A stretch of 64,000 nt of DNA from NCBI GenBank assembly GCA_029880855.1, contig JAOUNS010000004.1, positions 240,723 through 304,722 of the forward strand, in the 5' to 3' direction. The notes beneath the pieces are model-generated. The model searched no databases, had not been told where the DNA came from, and worked only from the letters and a program-made list of their open reading frames with translations. A program made the translations under genes and the position numbers. Below are positions 35,303 through 43,099 of this stretch, piece after piece. How positions within the stretch are numbered: the first letter of the stretch is position 1; the number at the start of each line of letters is the position of its first letter. The DNA is from Gammaproteobacteria bacterium. Lineage in GTDB: Bacteria; Pseudomonadota; Gammaproteobacteria; UBA6429; Thiohalophilaceae.

Positions 35303-35461
35303 TTAGGGCTTCTTGGGAGTGCTGTAAGGTACTTCTTTTTGGAAAGTTTTCCAGGTGGTGTCATAACCAACAAAGAATTTTCCAGGAGTGATTTCTTTCT
35401 GAGTAGTCGTTACATACTCGGTCTTGCCTTCGGGTACCTTAGGTCTGGTAAATTCAGCCAT
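35303..35461 (-). CDS. 52-aa conserved-looking small protein
   Basis: Reads MAEFTRPKVPEGKTEYV... to ...YSTPKKP, with GGAGA nine bases before the ATG. Hydrophilic, Lys/Thr/Pro-rich, no signal or membrane helix, with one aromatic core (KFFVGYDTTWKTF). The ribosome site, the downstream hairpin and normal composition suggest a real, possibly highly expressed, cytoplasmic protein. Family unknown. Confidence 0.6.
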   Translation of the reverse strand: MAEFTRPKVPEGKTEYVTTTQKEITPGKFFVGYDTTWKTFQKEVPYSTPKKP

Positions 35462-35551
35462 TATCGTATCTCCTCAATGGTTAAAAAACGGGAGGAATAT
35501 TAACAAAATTGTCAGCCCCTCCCATTAAAAAGCTGACTTAATGTATCACAG

Positions 35552-35953
35552 TTAACGCTTGTAGTGCGCCTTCTTCGGCAACACATGTCTCACCCCACCC
35601 TGCGGATTCTCCACATCACCCTTGTAGCGCGGGATGATGTGAATATGGACATGGTAAATGCTCTGTCCGGCGGCCTGTCCGACATTAACCCCGATGTTGT
35701 AGCCATCGGGTTTGAACTCCGCATCTATCAATTTCTTTTCTGCCTGGATCAGCGCCATACAGGCGGCGATCTCTTCCGGCGTCAGGTCGAAAAAATCGGC
35801 TACGTGGCGCCGCGGGATAACCACGGAATGTCCCGGACTCACCGCATAGCTGTCTCTGGCGCTGTATGCCAGCTCATTCTGTAATGATACGCCTTTGGCA
35901 TCAGTACAAAACAGGCAGGGATTATTCGGGTCTCTCTTTACTGCAGATGACAA
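35552..35953 (-). CDS. HIT-family nucleotide hydrolase
   Basis: 133 residues. The histidine triad HVHIHIIPR (about 102-110) is complete and NPCLFCT near the N-terminus is usual for HIT proteins. PGHSVVIPRRHVADFFDLT is the nucleotide-binding strand region. Such enzymes hydrolyse adenosine-phosphoramidate or dinucleoside polyphosphates; adenylylsulfate-type compounds are also known HIT substrates, which is of note in an APS-using organism but unproven here. Confidence 0.85.
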   Translation of the reverse strand: MSSAVKRDPNNPCLFCTDAKGVSLQNELAYSARDSYAVSPGHSVVIPRRHVADFFDLTPEEIAACMALIQAEKKLIDAEFKPDGYNIGVNVGQAAGQSIYHVHIHIIPRYKGDVENPQGGVRHVLPKKAHYKR

Positions 35954-36272
35954 GATTGCTGCACCTTTGCACGATGTTGGCGGTTGCCTTCATTTTGCTG
36001 AAACACGCCAAAATCCGCCATAAAATCATCAACCAAACTTCTAAATTCAGCCGCCAACTTTACCTGTTTTGCAGCAGAAACATAATAGGAATATCTATAA
36101 TATTTTTTTACTCAGGCATTATCCCAGCTAATTATCCGGTATTTTGTGTGGATTATCCGCAGAGTCGCAAAAGCCGCCATGTCCGATTTTTTTGCATTCA
36201 GCCCGCATCCGCCAAAACTATACGTTATAATTCGGTCCCCTTAATCCGGCATACATCAAACAGGAGACGTGC
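35954..36272. other. spacer without recognised gene
   Basis: 319 bases between divergent HIT and DUF4279 genes, AT-rich in the middle. No motif that I can name; both promoters should be here. Confidence 0.5.
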
Positions 36273-36701
36273 GTGGCTTCCAATAAAGGTCGAGCTTACT
36301 TTTCAATTGTTGGCTATCACTTCAATCCGGCACTGGTCACCCAACAGCTCGGGCTGGAACCCACCTCTACCAATGATGCCGGGACACGCAGCGGCCTCGA
36401 TAAACCGGTTATCAGTTCCTGGGAGTTCTCTACCCAAACGCTCACATCTGATGAGCAGAATCTGGATATTTACAAACTCATCGACGATGAAATTCTGAAA
36501 AAAATAGAGCCCAGCAAGGACAAGATTATCGAGGTATGTAAAGCCCATAATCTGTCACCCAGAATCGGCATCGAACTGACCCTGTCGATTGATAAAGATG
36601 AAACCACACCCGCTGTCGGCTTTGGCTCGCGCGTGATCAAATTCTGTGCCGACATCGGCGCATTTCTCAACGTCGACTATAAGCTGTCTGAACGAGTCTG
36701 A
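36273..36701 (+). CDS. DUF4279-like protein
   Basis: 142 residues from GTG 36273 with AGGAG 7 bases upstream. The layout (AYFSIVGYHFNPALVTQQLGLEPT, WEFST, then a helix and GIELTLSI...PAVGFGSRVIKFCADIGAFLNVDYK) is that of DUF4279, small proteins of unknown role common in accessory loci and sometimes suspected as immunity proteins. Convergent with the TPR gene, 2 bases apart. Confidence 0.65.
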   Translation: MASNKGRAYFSIVGYHFNPALVTQQLGLEPTSTNDAGTRSGLDKPVISSWEFSTQTLTSDEQNLDIYKLIDDEILKKIEPSKDKIIEVCKAHNLSPRIGIELTLSIDKDETTPAVGFGSRVIKFCADIGAFLNVDYKLSERV

Positions 36702-36703
36702 TT

Positions 36704-37732
36704 TCAGCGGTTACCGGCCGTAGCCAGTGCACGCATCTTCTCCTTCTGTGCCTCACAATGTTGGGCGCAGAGTGGTTGCAGTGCATGCGGAAAACATTCC
36801 AGGATAATTTCAAACTCATCGGCCACATCATCAGCAAGCCGGATATCATTGGTCAATTCCGCCAGTACGCCGCGTGCCGTCGACTTGTTTATCCGGCACA
36901 GTACCGAAAGGTGCACAGGAAGCTGCTGCTCCATACAGACAGTCCAGCCTTTTTCATAAGACCGTATCGCTTCTTCAAAGCGTGCCGGGTTTTCCTCTGA
37001 TTCAGCCAGATTGTGCAGTGCGGCGCCACAGTTATTGTGTGCGGCGGCCAGCTCAAAGGCATAATTATCCGCATCGAGTTCGGCGATAGCGTTTTTGTAG
37101 GCCACCACAGATTTTTGGAAGGTACGATTGCCTTTCAGCAGGAGACCGTAACTGTGCAGGGAAATCCCCTGCTGAATCATCACCAGTTTCCATGCTTCAG
37201 GGTGATCCTTTTTGGTATACACCAGCAAGGCAGCGGTATAGGCATCAACCGCCTTGTTTAATAATTTGGCATCGGACATCAGGCGGCCCTGTGCCTGCAA
37301 GGCGGTAGCCAGATTGGCCTGCGTCTCGGCCCATTCAAGCGGGGTGTTTTCCTGGCTGTAGACTTCAAGGGCACAGTTAAAAGCGTTCACAGCACGCTCA
37401 TAGAGAGCGGTATCATGCTGCAGCTGGCCTAATCCGCCGAGGATATTGCCCAGCCTGTTTTGCGCTTCAGCCCACTCCAGCGGTTTGCTTGCACGTAAAT
37501 CTTCAGTCAGGACGGCTTGCAGGGCATTGCTCATGTCCTGATATACGCGGGTACTGAACCGCAGTTGCTCATAGTTGCCGCGTGTGTGAAGGAAATTATC
37601 CGCAATCGCGACACTCCGATCCGGGAACAGGAATTCGGACTGTTCCGCCGTGAGCAGATCCCGGGAATCGGAAACAGCAGTCTCCAGCGCCCTGTTAAGA
37701 GGGTATAAAATGATATTACCGGTATAGTTCAT
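36704..37732 (-). CDS. tetratricopeptide-repeat protein, 342 aa
   Basis: Five or more TPR-like helix pairs from about residue 85, with repeats of the type PLEWAEAQNRLGNILGGLG and TPLEWAETQANLATALQAQG, a subfamily in which each repeat is about 45 residues. No signal peptide. The ATG overlaps the stop of the SlyD-like gene (ATGA), so the two are coupled. Probably a protein-interaction scaffold; partner unknown. Confidence 0.7.
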   Translation of the reverse strand: MNYTGNIILYPLNRALETAVSDSRDLLTAEQSEFLFPDRSVAIADNFLHTRGNYEQLRFSTRVYQDMSNALQAVLTEDLRASKPLEWAEAQNRLGNILGGLGQLQHDTALYERAVNAFNCALEVYSQENTPLEWAETQANLATALQAQGRLMSDAKLLNKAVDAYTAALLVYTKKDHPEAWKLVMIQQGISLHSYGLLLKGNRTFQKSVVAYKNAIAELDADNYAFELAAAHNNCGAALHNLAESEENPARFEEAIRSYEKGWTVCMEQQLPVHLSVLCRINKSTARGVLAELTNDIRLADDVADEFEIILECFPHALQPLCAQHCEAQKEKMRALATAGNR

Positions 37733-38238
37733 TGCGCTTTGCTGAGAATTTCGTTTATATCCGGATTGGCATCCGGCGGTCCGCCATGCTCGATCTCTTC
37801 TTCGGTCGCATCGCGTACGGTCAGCACTTCCAGTTTAAAGGTAACGGCTCTGCCACACAGCGGGTTGTTGCCATCAATCGTCAGGGTCTTGTCATCGAAA
37901 CGGGTGACAATAAAGCTCTTCATTTCACCCTTGTCGTTTTCCATGGTGATGGTCATGCCGATTTCACGGTATTCTTCCGGCACATTTTCAATGTGGTCGG
38001 TGAATACCAGTGACTCGTCTCTTTCGCCATATAACAGTGTGGTGTCGATAGGCACTTCGATAATATCGCCCACCTTCTTGCCATACAGGTGTTTGGTGAC
38101 TTCTTCTGACATCACATCATTGACACCATGCACATAGCCGATAGGATAGTCCACGGTAATCAGGATATCGCCGGTTTTGTCATCGACGACCTTATAGTTC
38201 AGTTCGACGAATTTTTCGTCTTCAATTGTTTCTGACAT
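37729..38238 (-). CDS. SlyD-like FKBP-type peptidyl-prolyl isomerase
   Basis: 169 residues. FKBP core with insert-in-flap domain: VELNYKVVDDKTGDILITVDYP, YVHGVNDVMSEEVTKHLYGKKVGD, IDGNNPLCGRAVTFKLEVLTVRDATEEEIEHG. This matches the SlyD group of chaperone/isomerases. The His/Cys-rich metal-binding tail of E. coli SlyD is missing, replaced by a short acidic end. First gene of a two-gene unit with the TPR protein. Confidence 0.82.
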   Translation of the reverse strand: MSETIEDEKFVELNYKVVDDKTGDILITVDYPIGYVHGVNDVMSEEVTKHLYGKKVGDIIEVPIDTTLLYGERDESLVFTDHIENVPEEYREIGMTITMENDKGEMKSFIVTRFDDKTLTIDGNNPLCGRAVTFKLEVLTVRDATEEEIEHGGPPDANPDINEILSKAQ

Positions 38239-38277
38239 GCTACCAGTCCTTTCGCTAACGCTGTTACAAAACAGTCT

Positions 38278-38628
38278 CTAGAATAAAGTCGCGCCAAAAA
38301 TTCTGACCTTCTCTTTTTCATAGCCCAGCACCAGTCTGCCCAGCCATTCTGCTTTGGTTTTTTTGTTCAGCACCTTATAAAGTACAGTGACATATTCACC
38401 ACGGCGAATCATACCGAGATAGGAATAGTCTTCAGACAGGTTTTTGGCCAGGTCACTTCTCGCGAACTGTTTGCCCATTTCAACTTCGTTGGCACCCTTT
38501 ATAAATGAAGATGAGAAGTTGCGCGTGAAGGCGCCGTAGTTTCCTTCATTGGAGTACTTAACCAGGTCAGCCCACATTGGATTGGCGTGCTGTAAAATTT
38601 CTTCATCTGTTAAATCGATTATATTCAT
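38278..38628 (-). CDS. hypothetical protein, 116 aa
   Basis: Small soluble protein: helical N-terminus (DLTDEEILQHANPMWADLVKYS) and a beta-rich C-terminus (LGMIRRGEYVTVLYKVL...EWLGRLVLGYEKEKVRIFG), resembling a cystatin/NTF2-like fold. No signal. It lies 39 bases upstream of the SlyD-like gene and may be in its operon. No named family. Confidence 0.6.
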   Translation of the reverse strand: MNIIDLTDEEILQHANPMWADLVKYSNEGNYGAFTRNFSSSFIKGANEVEMGKQFARSDLAKNLSEDYSYLGMIRRGEYVTVLYKVLNKKTKAEWLGRLVLGYEKEKVRIFGATLF

Positions 38629-38726
38629 CTATCAAAAACTCCATTAAAAAACAGAACAGAAGTGCTTTTTAATAAGGTCTGCTGTCTGTAAAAACAAGAC
38701 ACTGAATTGATCAAGAGACTGATAAA

Positions 38727-38759
38727 AAAAGGACTAACACTATTCATGTCAGTCCTTTT
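38727..38759 (-). terminator. terminator of aprMBA operon
   Basis: On the minus strand AAAAGGACTGACATGAATAGTGTTAGTCCTTTTTTT: 9-bp stem, one mismatch, 3 more pairs, and U tract. A second GC-rich hairpin (CCTGCCGGG / CCCGGCAGG) lies nearer the stop at about 38786-38808. Confidence 0.75.
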
Positions 38760-38826
38760 CAATACGCTAATAAACCCGGACCGACCTGCCGGGATAACCC
38801 CGGCAGGCCTGTAGCCCGAAATTTAT

Positions 38827-40734
38827 TTAGTGATGGCCCTCTGCTTTCAGTTTGGCCAGGTCTTTGTCCTCGAGGTCACCAACCAGGTGATACAGAGGAG
38901 CCTTCTCCATGGTGTATTCGCCGGTCTTTGGATCGCGACGAGATACTGTCAGTACGTGCCAGTTCTTATCGTCCAGTTTCATGGCGTCACCACGGTAGTA
39001 GTAACCAGGCCAACGGGTTTCCTTACGGAACAGCGTGTGGTGGAATACCGCTTCAGAAGTCAGGAAACGATGCTTCAATTCCCATGCACGCAACAGTTCA
39101 TGGATATCGGAAGCAGCAACTTTGTCCAGATCTTCACCCAGAATTGCCATCTTCTTCAGACCGATGCTCAGCAGCTTGTCGTTGGTCATGTAGTTAACAC
39201 CGAAACCACCGCAGTATTCGTCCATCAGTTTCTGCAGACGATCCAGACCCTGACGCGGGTTGATGTAGTTCGGGTTTACAGAACCGGCAACGATTTCGTT
39301 ACGGCCCACGGTGTAAGTTTCCAGAGGCTTGTAGATTTCCTCTTTACGCTTCTGAATCTGTGCATCAGAAACACGGATACCTTCAGCCTTGCCATCGTCG
39401 ATGTACTTGCAGGCAGCCTTGGCAGCCAAACGACCTTCAGTGAATGAACCTGAAGAGAAGGCGTGCGGTGTACCACCGGCGGCGTCACCACAACCGAACA
39501 GACCTTCAACAGTGGTCATACGGTTGTAACCCCAGAAGTACTCAGGCGGAGAAACGTCTTCCGGACCTGATACCCACGCACCACAACCGGTGGCGTGTGA
39601 ACCCATAACATAAGGCTCAGAAGTGGTCAGTTCAGGGTTTTCGTATTTCGGATCCACGTCTGTAGCGGCCCACAGTACAGCCTGACCAACGGTCATACCC
39701 AGGAAGTTGTGCCAGCCGATCTCTTCCAAATGCGGATCCTGGAAGGCTTCCATGGTTACCATGTGGATAGGACCGCGACCTGCATTCACCTCGTGGATGA
39801 TGGCGTGGTTACGCAGACAGGTCGGAATCGGACGGTGAGTGCGGTGTGACGCTTCAGGGTCCAGATATTCCTTGCCTACCAGTTCTTGCAGACCGGGGAA
39901 CCATTTTGATTCGTACTCTTCACCATAGGCGTTCTGGGTGTAGGTTTTCAGATGCAGGAAGTATGCACCAACCGGGCCGTAACCGTCTTTGAAACGGGCC
40001 AGTACGATACGGTTTTCCATCTGGGTCATCTTGGCGCCGGCACCGATCATCAGACCGTAAGCAGAACCAGAAGACCAGGGGGCGTACCATACACGACCGG
40101 CACCTTCACCAACTGAACGTGGTTTGAAGATGTTGGAAGCACCACCGGCGCCACAGATAACTGTCTTGGCCTTGAATACGTGGTAGTTACCGGTACGTAC
40201 GTTGAAACCAACGGCACCGCCAACGCGGTTTTCCTTGGATTCGTCCATCAGCAGATGGGTTACGCAGATACGGTTGTATACTTTGTCAGCTGATTTCTTG
40301 GCAGCTTCAGCAACGATCGGCTTGTAAGATTCACCGTGAATCATGATCTGCCAACGACCTTCACGCAGGTAAGCGCCGGTCTTTTCGTTACGCATGATGG
40401 GCAGACCCCAGTCTTCGAACTGGTGAACGGCTGAGTCAACGTGGCGAGCCATGTCGAACGCCAGATCTTCACGAACCATACCCATCAGGTCGATACGCGC
40501 ATAGCGAACATGATCTTCAGGTTTGTTCTCACCGAAGCGAGTACCCATGTAACAGTTGATCGCGTACAGACCCTGAGCAACGGCACCAGAACGGTCAATG
40601 TTCGCTTTTTCAGCGATAACGATCTTCTTGTTTTTGCCCCAATATCTGGCTTCGAAAGCAGCACCGGTACCACCAAGGCCCGCACCTGCAACCAGGATAT
40701 CGATATTATCTTCAACAATTGTCTTGTAGCCCAT
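38827..40734 (-). CDS. aprA: adenylylsulfate (APS) reductase alpha subunit
   Basis: Flavoprotein that interconverts sulfite + AMP and APS in the cytoplasm; in sulfur oxidation it runs toward APS. 635 residues, normal length. FAD-binding motif ILVAGAGLGGTGAAFEARYWG (about 10-30), succinate-dehydrogenase/fumarate-reductase flavoprotein fold, with CGAGGASNIFKPRS and GCGDAAGGTPHAFSSGS. The start ATG shares one base with the aprB stop. Codon use is strongly biased, as expected for a very highly expressed gene. Confidence 0.96.
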   Translation of the reverse strand: MGYKTIVEDNIDILVAGAGLGGTGAAFEARYWGKNKKIVIAEKANIDRSGAVAQGLYAINCYMGTRFGENKPEDHVRYARIDLMGMVREDLAFDMARHVDSAVHQFEDWGLPIMRNEKTGAYLREGRWQIMIHGESYKPIVAEAAKKSADKVYNRICVTHLLMDESKENRVGGAVGFNVRTGNYHVFKAKTVICGAGGASNIFKPRSVGEGAGRVWYAPWSSGSAYGLMIGAGAKMTQMENRIVLARFKDGYGPVGAYFLHLKTYTQNAYGEEYESKWFPGLQELVGKEYLDPEASHRTHRPIPTCLRNHAIIHEVNAGRGPIHMVTMEAFQDPHLEEIGWHNFLGMTVGQAVLWAATDVDPKYENPELTTSEPYVMGSHATGCGAWVSGPEDVSPPEYFWGYNRMTTVEGLFGCGDAAGGTPHAFSSGSFTEGRLAAKAACKYIDDGKAEGIRVSDAQIQKRKEEIYKPLETYTVGRNEIVAGSVNPNYINPRQGLDRLQKLMDEYCGGFGVNYMTNDKLLSIGLKKMAILGEDLDKVAASDIHELLRAWELKHRFLTSEAVFHHTLFRKETRWPGYYYRGDAMKLDDKNWHVLTVSRRDPKTGEYTMEKAPLYHLVGDLEDKDLAKLKAEGHH

Positions 40735-41216
40735 TAGTAGTACACCCCTTCTTTAATATCCAGACCATTTGATTGCAGGGTATGTAAACCACCATCATCC
40801 ATACGGATGTATTTAGGTTCGTTGAACAGCAGTTCGCTGTTGATCATATCCTGGCCGGGAGCTGATTCATTAGCAAGTTGTGGAATACATGTACCCCAGG
40901 GCTTGGTAGTGATCGGAGCCAGCAGGTCCATGTCTTTCTTGCCGTTACGGAACTTGATGCGCCATGCGATAACACCTTTTTCTTCATCACGGTGTACACG
41001 CACTGAGTGACCCAGTGGTGCAAAGTCTGCATAACCGCGCACGTCAATCGCGTGATGCGGGCAGGCTTTAACGCAGGAATAACATTCCCAGCACATGTTC
41101 GGTTCGATGTTGTACGCACGACGCAGAGTCGGGTCGATGTGCATGATGTCGGACGGGCAGATATCAACGCACTGTCCACAACCATCACATCGAGTCATAT
41201 ATACAAAAGTTGGCAT
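40734..41216 (-). CDS. aprB: adenylylsulfate (APS) reductase beta subunit
   Basis: 160-residue iron-sulfur subunit that passes electrons to or from AprA. Two [4Fe-4S] motifs: CDGCGQCVDICPSDIMH (9-25) and CWECYSCVKACPHHAIDV (about 42-59). The rest is a three-stranded sheet and a tail that wraps AprA, with no signal peptide. It lies between aprM and aprA in one operon. Confidence 0.96.
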   Translation of the reverse strand: MPTFVYMTRCDGCGQCVDICPSDIMHIDPTLRRAYNIEPNMCWECYSCVKACPHHAIDVRGYADFAPLGHSVRVHRDEEKGVIAWRIKFRNGKKDMDLLAPITTKPWGTCIPQLANESAPGQDMINSELLFNEPKYIRMDDGGLHTLQSNGLDIKEGVYY

Positions 41217-41247
41217 GATATTCTCTCTCTAAATTGGTTGTTAACTA

Positions 41248-42093
41248 TTAGTAGTGGTTGGCTGGTTCGCGACGGATACCAGGACCCATGTTTGGCGGAT
41301 TCTTGCCCATATACATAGGTACATCGGGGAAGCGTGTGTGTACTGCCGGATCAGTCAGGTCATAATCAGCAGGCAGGTTCTCATTGGAACCATCAGCATG
41401 AGCAACGCGCTTCTGGAATGCAGCAGCAGGCTTGAAGAACATGTGAGCAAACTTGGACCACATTACGGTAGAGAACAGGAAAGTGGCTGACAGGATGAAC
41501 AGACCGAAGAACAGAGCTGTTGTGCCCATATCGCCAACCTTGCCGCCTTTGGACTGCAGGTAAGACCAGATCAGACCAAAAGTTGACATCAGCAGCAAAG
41601 ACACGATGAACATGTCTGCCTTGCGCAGCTGATACCATTTAATACCTTCAGAGTTAACGTCTACACGGATGAAGAACCAGAACCAGTAGCCGCCAACGGC
41701 CAGCATGATGGCGCCGATGTGCCATACCTGGGGCAGGAAGCCGAGCTTGGAACCGAAAATCATCATGGCTGTTGAACCAACGAAAAGGATAAAACCATAC
41801 ATGGTTAACAGGTGTGACATACGGCGTTTTGGATTAGCGAATTCACCGGAAGTCAGAACTTCGTTGACCACTGTTCCAACGGCAAGACCGATTTTTTCAC
41901 CGCCGCCGACTGTGCGCTTGGCATTCTTCTTGGCTTTTTCTGCATTCATGAAGAAGTACTTGGCGCTCTTTTTGTGCATCATATCGAGCACGGTACCCAG
42001 GAACACCAGGATCGCCATTAAGATAACGTATCCTTGCATCATGTCAGTAGATATCAATGCTGTCAGAGCATCGAAGGGGTTGCTGGTAATCAT
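41248..42093 (-). CDS. aprM: AprM, membrane partner of APS reductase
   Basis: 281 residues from ATG 42093 with GGAGG 11 bases upstream (the frame extends six codons to a TTG). Five or six membrane helices: QGYVILMAILVFLGTVLDMM, LLTMYGFILFVGSTAMMIFG, WHIGAIMLAVGGYWFWFFI, ADMFIVSLLLMSTFGLIWSYL, ALFFGLFILSATFLFSTVMW. AprM replaces QmoABC in many sulfur-oxidising bacteria and is thought to link AprBA to the quinone pool. It precedes aprB by 31 bases and is the operon's first gene. Confidence 0.9.
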   Translation of the reverse strand: MITSNPFDALTALISTDMMQGYVILMAILVFLGTVLDMMHKKSAKYFFMNAEKAKKNAKRTVGGGEKIGLAVGTVVNEVLTSGEFANPKRRMSHLLTMYGFILFVGSTAMMIFGSKLGFLPQVWHIGAIMLAVGGYWFWFFIRVDVNSEGIKWYQLRKADMFIVSLLLMSTFGLIWSYLQSKGGKVGDMGTTALFFGLFILSATFLFSTVMWSKFAHMFFKPAAAFQKRVAHADGSNENLPADYDLTDPAVHTRFPDVPMYMGKNPPNMGPGIRREPANHY

Positions 42094-43099
42094 AATGAAG
42101 CTGACCTCCAAATGTTAATATTTATATTTCAAGCGATTATCAATTATTCTGTTTACCGCAGCTAATCAATGATTTTTTGCAGTAAACAAACCTGTTTAAT
42201 ACAGTACGCGAGCGTACCAATATCATTCCTTAACAAAAATTAATTCTTGACCCTGTTGATTCACTGGCAAAAAACAAGGCTTGCTATTCTTGAGAAAGGA
42301 CACGAGCAGTCCTTCTGGTACTCCCTGAATCCTTCCCCTAAAACCAATTAATTTATGGCATTATTTATTATTGCCTGGAAAGCCCATTTCCTAAGGTGCG
42401 TAAACTTAACGAGTTTTCAGTCCGAAATAAAGTTATTTTTTCCTGTCAAAACCAAAGTATTTCATTAATATGCATAAGTTGGATTTATGAAGCTCGCATT
42501 TTGTGCTGTTTTTGTTGCTGAAGCGTATTTCATGCCGATGAACATTTGCAACGCGGGTTTGGACTATCTGTCACAATGAGCCGGTATCAATAGTTAAATG
42601 CCGGTTCAGTACTGACTGCGACGGTGTTATTGGTTAATTTTCATCCAGGACACGGCAGCGGTATACGGGTATGCCTATACCTATATATATGCCGTTAAAT
42701 ATTACCGGAATTCTCAGGAATTGATCGGAACAGCGGTTGACGATTTCCTCGCGCCGGGCTTTATGCGCGGCAGATACTCATCCGGCAGACGCAATTTGTC
42801 TGCCTCGTTTGATTTTAGTCACGTTTGTTATGTGGTTATTGGCACAACCAGTTTGTCTCTGCACACCGCCCCGGTTCGCAATGGGAAATAGATGAGATAA
42901 CAACATGTTAGCTTGTGATTCGCAGATACGCCCGGGTAAGGAGAAACAGATTCCCCGGCATGATTTCAAGAATATTAGAAAATGCTTATATATTAAATTT
43001 ATTATGTCGTTAGAAATCCTGATTAGCTCATTAAGGGATCGCTTCCTATAATCCGATACCCTACCCAATCGCTCAAGGTCTACAGAAGGTTCTGATCCT
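42094..43099. other. 1-kb divergent spacer between aprM and soeA
   Basis: Holds the promoters of both sulfite-oxidation operons. No gene with a ribosome site was found; a 33-codon frame from 42487 has none. AT-rich stretches and a GGTATGCCTATACCTATATATATGCCG direct/inverted motif near 42667-42693 could be regulator targets, but I cannot name the factor. Confidence 0.5.

Noticed and set aside
42487..42591. short frame starting MKLAFCAVFVAEAYF in the apr-soe spacer
   Set aside because: Looks like a signal peptide at first sight but has no ribosome site and ends after about 34 codons; treated as chance.
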